Positions 60,088-64,000 of a DNA stretch of 64,000 nucleotides are shown here, in pieces; the stretch's first letter is position 1, and each line of letters starts with the position of its first letter. A program made the translations under genes and the position numbers. A model generated the notes under the pieces. The model was not told the DNA's origin, did no database searches, and worked only from the letters and a program-made list of their open reading frames with translations. Origin of the DNA: Marivivens sp. Its GTDB lineage: Bacteria; Pseudomonadota; Alphaproteobacteria; Rhodobacterales; Rhodobacteraceae. The stretch spans positions 558,001 through 622,000 of the forward strand of contig JAHEBU010000001.1 of NCBI GenBank assembly GCA_024642115.1, written 5' to 3'.

Positions 60088-61470
60088 ATGCTGTTGTACA
60101 TTTTGCCGTTGCTTGCCCTTGGGTTCGGGCTTTCTGCCTTGTTCGGCCACGATAACAGTACCACCTCGGAACCTGACCAACCAAACAACAAGACGCTGAC
60201 CGATGGCGACGACGATTATGTCGGTACGGCGGGCATCGACCACATCTTTGCCGAGGGTGGCGATGATGTGGTGTCCGGCGGGGCGGGCGATGACCGGGTA
60301 TTCCTCGGCGACGGGAACGACAGCACGATTGACCCGGCCGCGTTCGAATCCGTGGATAAATTCTCTGACCTGAATTCGCCTGACATGGCCGGCAACGATT
60401 TCATCCGGGGCGGCGGCGGCGACGACGCGCTGATCGACACGCTGGGCAGCAACACGATGTATGGCGATACGGGGTCTGACCTTCTGGTCGGCACCGACGC
60501 GGCGGGCGATACCGGCACGCCCGACGAGTTGTATGGCGGCTATGGATATGACGTTCTTTTGGGCGACAACGGTGACACGCTGACCGGCGGCGGGCAGGCA
60601 GACGACTTTGGCGTCGTGGTTGGCGACACTGTCACCGGGCCGGTCATGATCACTGACCTGACAGGCGAGGATCACCTGTCATTCTACTTTGACACATTCC
60701 CCGCGCACGATGACCTCACATCGACTGTGGCGGGCAACGGCACAGACGTCGAAATCAGCTACGACGGCACGCTGCTCGCCGTGATCAAGGACGGCGCCGG
60801 AACCAACTTCGGCTGGAGCATATACGCCGACCATTTCACCGGCGACACGATCACCGGAACGGGCGGCGACGATCTTTTGAACGGCACATTTGGCGATGAC
60901 GTTATTCGGGCAGGTGACGGTTCGGACGAGGTTCATGCCAACGAAGGTAACGACGTGGCCTATGGCGACAGCGGCAACGATTCCCTCGACGGCGGGATTG
61001 GCGATGACACGCTCTATGGTGGCCTTGGCTTCGACACGCTAATCGACGCCTATGGGTCCAACAGCCTGTTTGGCGGTTTCGGCCGGGATACCCTTGATGG
61101 CCAAGATGATGTGTACGAACCAGCGCCCGACCTGCTTGACGGCGGGGCGGGGACTGACATCCTCATCGGCGACAACGGCGACACTTTGACAGGTGGGGCA
61201 GACCGCGACTTCTTTGCCGTCAGGTATGACGACGGCGATGCCTCGGTCACGCTGACCGACTTTGATCCCGCCGGGGGCGAAGCTCTGGCGATCATCTATG
61301 CCAATGCAGGCACGGCCACGATGACGTTCGACACGACGTCCGATCCGGCCGGGACGTCAGTTCTGCTGGACGGGACCGAAGTGGCGTTCCTGGCCAACGT
61401 CAGCACATTGGTTCCGGGTGCCGTACAGCTTTATGATCTGAACGGCGGGGACTTCACACCGCGGGTCTGA
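60088..61470 (+). CDS. RTX (hemolysin-type calcium-binding repeat) protein with N-terminal anchor
   Basis: A 460-residue acidic protein. Residues 1-20 are a hydrophobic anchor. Then come glycine/aspartate nonapeptide repeats (GGxGxDxLx type) in clusters at about 52-78, 106-168, 256-312 and 325-370, expected to bind calcium as a beta-roll. Two near-identical blocks, LGDNGDTLTGG (158-168) and IGDNGDTLTGG (360-370), each lead into a repeat-free module, so the protein is an internal duplication. A type I secretion C-terminal signal is not obvious. Translationally adjacent to the 91-residue gene. Confidence 0.85.
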   Translation: MLLYILPLLALGFGLSALFGHDNSTTSEPDQPNNKTLTDGDDDYVGTAGIDHIFAEGGDDVVSGGAGDDRVFLGDGNDSTIDPAAFESVDKFSDLNSPDMAGNDFIRGGGGDDALIDTLGSNTMYGDTGSDLLVGTDAAGDTGTPDELYGGYGYDVLLGDNGDTLTGGGQADDFGVVVGDTVTGPVMITDLTGEDHLSFYFDTFPAHDDLTSTVAGNGTDVEISYDGTLLAVIKDGAGTNFGWSIYADHFTGDTITGTGGDDLLNGTFGDDVIRAGDGSDEVHANEGNDVAYGDSGNDSLDGGIGDDTLYGGLGFDTLIDAYGSNSLFGGFGRDTLDGQDDVYEPAPDLLDGGAGTDILIGDNGDTLTGGADRDFFAVRYDDGDASVTLTDFDPAGGEALAIIYANAGTATMTFDTTSDPAGTSVLLDGTEVAFLANVSTLVPGAVQLYDLNGGDFTPRV

Positions 61471-61519
61471 CGATGCGTCGAATACTCGCCGTTTGAATAT
61501 TTTCATTTTACATCAATGG

Positions 61520-61553
61520 ATTGAAAGGCGTTCACGCTTGAACGCCTTTCAAT
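61520..61553. terminator. Long perfect hairpin between convergent RTX and dat genes
   Basis: Arms ATTGAAAGGCGTTCA and TGAACGCCTTTCAAT pair perfectly over 15 bp with loop CGCT. No long T-run follows, but position between two stops suggests a bidirectional terminator. Its core GGCGTTCACG-TTGAACG recurs at 11918-11934. Confidence 0.7.
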
Positions 61554-61561
61554 CAACCCGC

Positions 61562-62422
61562 CTAGATCGCCGCTTTCCGGCTTTCCTCGAGATAAATCTC
61601 CCGCAGCCGGGTCGCCACAGATCCGACCGCCCCAGAGCCGATTTTCGCCCCGTCAATTTCCACGACCGGCATGACGAACGTCGTGGCCGAGGTGATGAAC
61701 GCCTCGTCCGCCGCCTTCGCCTCCTCGATCGTGAACAACCGCTCCTCGACCTTCATCTGCGCTTCCTTGGCGAACCTCAGAACCGCCGCGCGGGTGATCC
61801 CGTGCAGGATTTCCGTGCCCAGATGCCGGGTGATGATCGTGTTCCCCTTGACGATATAGGCGTTGTTCGATGTCCCCTCGGTCACATGCCCGTCCTCGAC
61901 CATCCAGGCATCGTCGGCTCCGGCCGCCTTGGCCATCATCTTGCCCATCGACGGGTAGAGAAGCTGGACCGTCTTGATATCCCGCCGCCCCCAGCGCTGA
62001 TCCTCGATGCTGATGACCTTCATCCCCTTCTTGGCGGCAGGACTGGCTGCCAGCCCCGGCTTGTTCTGCGTGAACAGAACGATGGTCGACGGGGTCACCT
62101 CCGGGTCGGGAAACACGAAATCACGGTCGGCCGGCGCCCCGCGCGTGATCTGAAGGTACACCATCCCCTCGTCAATCCCGTTGACGGCGACCAGTTCCCG
62201 GTGAACGGCCAGCAATTCCTCCATCGAAATGGGCGCCGCCAGATCCAGTTCCGACAGCGACCGCTGAAGGCGCATCACATGGCCATCAAAATCCACCAGC
62301 TTGCCGCCCAGAACCGACGTCACCTCATACACGCCATCGGCCATCAGAAAGCCGCGGTCAAAGATGCTGACTTTAGCCTGATCCTCGGGCAGGTACTCTC
62401 CGTTCACATAAACCGTGCGCAT
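61562..62422 (-). CDS. D-amino-acid (D-alanine) aminotransferase
   Basis: A 286-residue fold type IV PLP enzyme transferring the amino group between D-amino acids and 2-oxo acids. Seen: YVNGEYLPEDQAKVSIFDRGFLMADGVYE, YLQITRGAPADRDF, the catalytic lysine in IKTVQLLYPSMGKMMAK, and EGTSNNAYIV near the C-terminal third. AGGAG lies before the ATG at 62422. It lies 10 bp downstream of dgcA in the same direction, forming a D-amino-acid pair. Branched-chain aminotransferases share the fold but fit less well. Confidence 0.9.
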   Translation of the reverse strand: MRTVYVNGEYLPEDQAKVSIFDRGFLMADGVYEVTSVLGGKLVDFDGHVMRLQRSLSELDLAAPISMEELLAVHRELVAVNGIDEGMVYLQITRGAPADRDFVFPDPEVTPSTIVLFTQNKPGLAASPAAKKGMKVISIEDQRWGRRDIKTVQLLYPSMGKMMAKAAGADDAWMVEDGHVTEGTSNNAYIVKGNTIITRHLGTEILHGITRAAVLRFAKEAQMKVEERLFTIEEAKAADEAFITSATTFVMPVVEIDGAKIGSGAVGSVATRLREIYLEESRKAAI

Positions 62423-62432
62423 GTCTGGTCTC

Positions 62433-63383
62433 CTATCCCCACAGGGCTGGCAGCGGGGGATGCACCCCGGCGGCGTCATAGATCAAAGGCTGATCCCGGT
62501 CTTGGGCCAGCAACAGCGGGCCGTCAAGGTCAACAAAGTCCGCCCCCTGCGCCACCAGCACCGCCGGGGCCATGGCGAGCGACGTGCCGACCATGCAGCC
62601 GACCATGACGCCGAACCCGGCCTTACGGGCGGCATCGCGCAGGGCCAGCGCCTCGGTCAGCCCCCCGGTCTTGTCGAGCTTGATGTTCACCACGTCATAC
62701 TTGCCGGCCAGCCCCGGCAACGACGCGCGGTCATGACAGCTTTCATCGGCACAGACAGGCACCGGACGGGCAATTTCGGCCAGCATACCATCGGCCCCCG
62801 CTGGCAGCGGCTGTTCGACCAGTTCGACCCCCAGCCGGACCAGATGGGGGGCGAGGTCGGCGTAAACTTCGGCAGTCCACCCTTCATTCGCATCCACGAT
62901 GATCCGGGCCGCAGGGGCACCGCGCCGCACCGCCTCAAGCCGGGGCATGTCATCGGGCGTGCCCAGCTTGATCTTGAGGATGGGGCGGGCTGCATGGCGC
63001 CGCGCCGCCGCCTCCATCGCGGCCGGTTCGGCAATCGACAGGGTAAAGGCGGTGACCAGCGGCCCCGGTTCGGCCAGCCCCGCCATCTGCCAGACCCGCC
63101 GCCCGGCCCGTTTGGCCGCATCATCCCAAAGCGCGCAATCGACCGCGTTGCGGGCCGCCCCGGCGGGCAGGGCCGTTTGCAACGCCTCGCGCCCGATCCC
63201 GTCCGGCAACCCCGCAACCTGCCCGGCCACACTCTCCATCGTCTCGCCATAGCGGGCATAGGGCACGCATTCGCCCCAGCCTCGCCCGACCCTGACAGTC
63301 AGCACATCCGCATGGGTCTTGGACCCGCGCGAGATGACGAATGTCTCGGCCAAGGCAAACCGTTCGGCCTGAAATCGAAGCAC
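62433..63383 (-). CDS. Dipeptide / N-acetyl-D-glutamate epimerase-type enolase (DgcA family)
   Basis: A 316-residue enolase-superfamily, mandelate-racemase-type epimerase close to L-Ala-D/L-Glu epimerases and DgcA of D-glutamate breakdown. Seen: N-terminal FALAETFVISRGSKTH capping loop, catalytic KxK (LKIKLG), metal ligands D (DANEG), E (VEQPLP) and D (CADES), and the second base lysine (NIKLDKTGG). GTG at 63383 has AAGGGA upstream; a GTG five codons earlier is less well placed. With the adjacent D-amino-acid aminotransferase it suggests D-Glu or peptidoglycan-fragment metabolism. The DgcN partner is not visible in the window. Confidence 0.87.
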   Translation of the reverse strand: MLRFQAERFALAETFVISRGSKTHADVLTVRVGRGWGECVPYARYGETMESVAGQVAGLPDGIGREALQTALPAGAARNAVDCALWDDAAKRAGRRVWQMAGLAEPGPLVTAFTLSIAEPAAMEAAARRHAARPILKIKLGTPDDMPRLEAVRRGAPAARIIVDANEGWTAEVYADLAPHLVRLGVELVEQPLPAGADGMLAEIARPVPVCADESCHDRASLPGLAGKYDVVNIKLDKTGGLTEALALRDAARKAGFGVMVGCMVGTSLAMAPAVLVAQGADFVDLDGPLLLAQDRDQPLIYDAAGVHPPLPALWG

Positions 63384-63409
63384 GCCTGATCCCTTCACTT
63401 CACCAAATC

Positions 63410-63425
63410 AACTCCCGCCGGAGGC
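63410..63425. repeat. Dispersed repeat core AACTCCCGCCGGAGGC, copy 3
   Basis: Exact 16-base match to the core of the repeats at 27476 and 43620, with TTCACCAAATC in place of the TTCACCTTGCCATAAC left flank. It lies just upstream of dgcA. Confidence 0.75.
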
Positions 63426-63446
63426 ATTGGCTTTTCGGCAGAAAAG

Positions 63447-63713
63447 TCAATCCGGCCCGTCAAACCAGCGCGATGAAATATTCAGGCGGCCCCAGTCCGC
63501 TTCCGGTATTTCTAAAAATCCCGGGCGCAGGTCAATCAGAACCCAACCGTCGCGATCCATGTGCAAGGCGGCGGGCCAGACCTCGCGCTGCCCGGCGGTG
63601 CCGACGCCGACCCGCACCACGACAGCGCGCCGGAGTGCCTTGGCCAACGCGGCCCGCCGCTCTTGCGGCGCGCCGCACCCCACCGATTGAAACCGGGACC
63701 GGGCGGTGGACAT
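63447..63713 (-). CDS. Possible small hypothetical protein
   Basis: An 88-residue frame with GC-rich third positions for most of its length and a protein-like C-terminal half (DRDGWVLIDLRPGFLEIPEADWG). No family recognised. Its start overlaps the start region of the divergent partial gene at 63706 by eight bases, which would be unusual, so one of the two starts may be wrong or one frame not real. Confidence 0.4.
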   Translation of the reverse strand: MSTARSRFQSVGCGAPQERRAALAKALRRAVVVRVGVGTAGQREVWPAALHMDRDGWVLIDLRPGFLEIPEADWGRLNISSRWFDGPD

Positions 63714-64000
63714 CTGCTTGCGGGTCTGGAAAGACGACGCTGCAGATCAGCCCCGGCTGGTCGTTCAGGTGGGCGCGACACAACTCAGCTATCAGTGGCG
63801 CAGCATTGCCGACTGCCACGCGATGCTGGCCGAGCAGGCCGACTGGATGCCCTTGGGCAACGCCGACGAAGGCAAACCCACCCAACCCGGCACGATCGAG
63901 GATTGGGCGCGCAGTTCTGGCAATCCGATTGGGGGATATTATGGCCTGCGCAAGGGATACAGGGGGCGGTTTGCCAATTACGTCACCCCGGTGATGGTGA
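63706..64000 (+). CDS. Hypothetical protein, 3' end cut off by window
   Basis: A frame from GTG at 63706 to the right edge, about 98 residues visible. It starts VDICLRVWKDDAADQPRLVV and includes ADCHAMLAEQADWMPLGNAD and the later GGYYGLRKGYRGRFANYV. An in-frame stop at 63688-63690 limits the start, and GTG is the first good codon. It reads as a real protein (tryptophan-rich, balanced composition) but I do not recognise the family. Truncated only by the window. Confidence 0.6.
   Translation, partial: MDICLRVWKDDAADQPRLVVQVGATQLSYQWRSIADCHAMLAEQADWMPLGNADEGKPTQPGTIEDWARSSGNPIGGYYGLRKGYRGRFANYVTPVMV

Noticed and set aside
1-64000. CRISPR array, tRNA genes, prophage or insertion sequences
   Set aside because: No regularly spaced repeats, tRNA-like T-arms with paired acceptor ends, integrases, transposases or phage structural genes were found on either strand.

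Overview
The window is a GC-rich, densely packed bacterial chromosome segment. It most resembles the Rhodobacterales / Roseobacter group of Alphaproteobacteria. The support is the gene repertoire and family types: TrcR-type DUF1013 regulator, COQ9, DUF1244, DUF3047, a membrane-anchored cytochrome c beside prephenate dehydratase, dnaX-ybaB-recR, a radical-SAM/UdgX pair, a BLUF protein, an RTX protein and roseobacter-style intergenic palindromes. I cannot name the genus. There is no sign of phage, insertion sequences, integrases, CRISPR, tRNA or 16S/23S rRNA. The one clear RNA gene is the 4.5S SRP RNA (ffs).

Layout. 1-7.2 kb: haem synthesis (hemC cut by the window edge, divergent hemE, then hemF), an aminotransferase, a PhoX-like protein and a LysE exporter. 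7.2-13.5 kb: an SDR/rRNA-methyltransferase pair, clpS, a HAD hydrolase, a SPOR-tailed DD-carboxypeptidase and a membrane-tailed alpha/beta hydrolase. 13.5-19.3 kb: a yejABEF-type peptide ABC importer. 19.4-24.4 kb: cytochrome c, pheA, an SRPBCC protein, nudC and a cpdB-like phosphodiesterase. 24.4-28.8 kb: ffs, a NitT/TauT-type ABC importer, and rsgA with a short upstream ORF. 28.8-35.5 kb: a BLUF photoreceptor, an OmpA-like protein and pheS/pheT with small genes between. 35.5-46.5 kb: GMC oxidoreductase, GST, mscL, ald with its divergent Lrp regulator, SulP, rpsU, COQ9, quinone oxidoreductase and a secreted phosphoesterase. 46.5-56 kb: RNase T2, TrcR, a methyltransferase, recR-ybaB-dnaX, then a radical-SAM and UdgX repair pair. 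56-64 kb: rplT/rpmI, pyk, an N-formylglutamate amidohydrolase-like gene, a small protein plus RTX protein pair, and a D-amino-acid pair (dat and dgcA).

How the genes work together. Most are housekeeping operons. The most interesting system is the radical-SAM / UdgX pair at 53.3-56.0 kb. The two genes overlap by one base. A perfect GAAC-N7-GAAC direct repeat (the alphaproteobacterial LexA box) lies two bases before the first start codon and next to a plausible sigma70 promoter. The UdgX active loop carries a substitution (KVRLH in place of KRRIH) with the catalytic His kept. Together this suggests an SOS-induced repair pair. Other regulatory readings are a PpsR/CrtJ-type TGTC-N10-GACA dyad between hemC and hemE, an FNR-like dyad upstream of hemF, and a probable Lrp operator between ald and its regulator. 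A second unusual locus is the small protein at 59.8 kb. It resembles a free-standing copy of the linker module that occurs twice in the RTX protein encoded four bases downstream.

Intergenic space carries at least seven copies of a short perfect or near-perfect palindrome (core GGTGGGT...ACCCACC), a 35-bp repeat found twice plus a shorter relative, and paired hairpins before recR. Coordinates were read by eye. Alternative start codons are stated in the entries.
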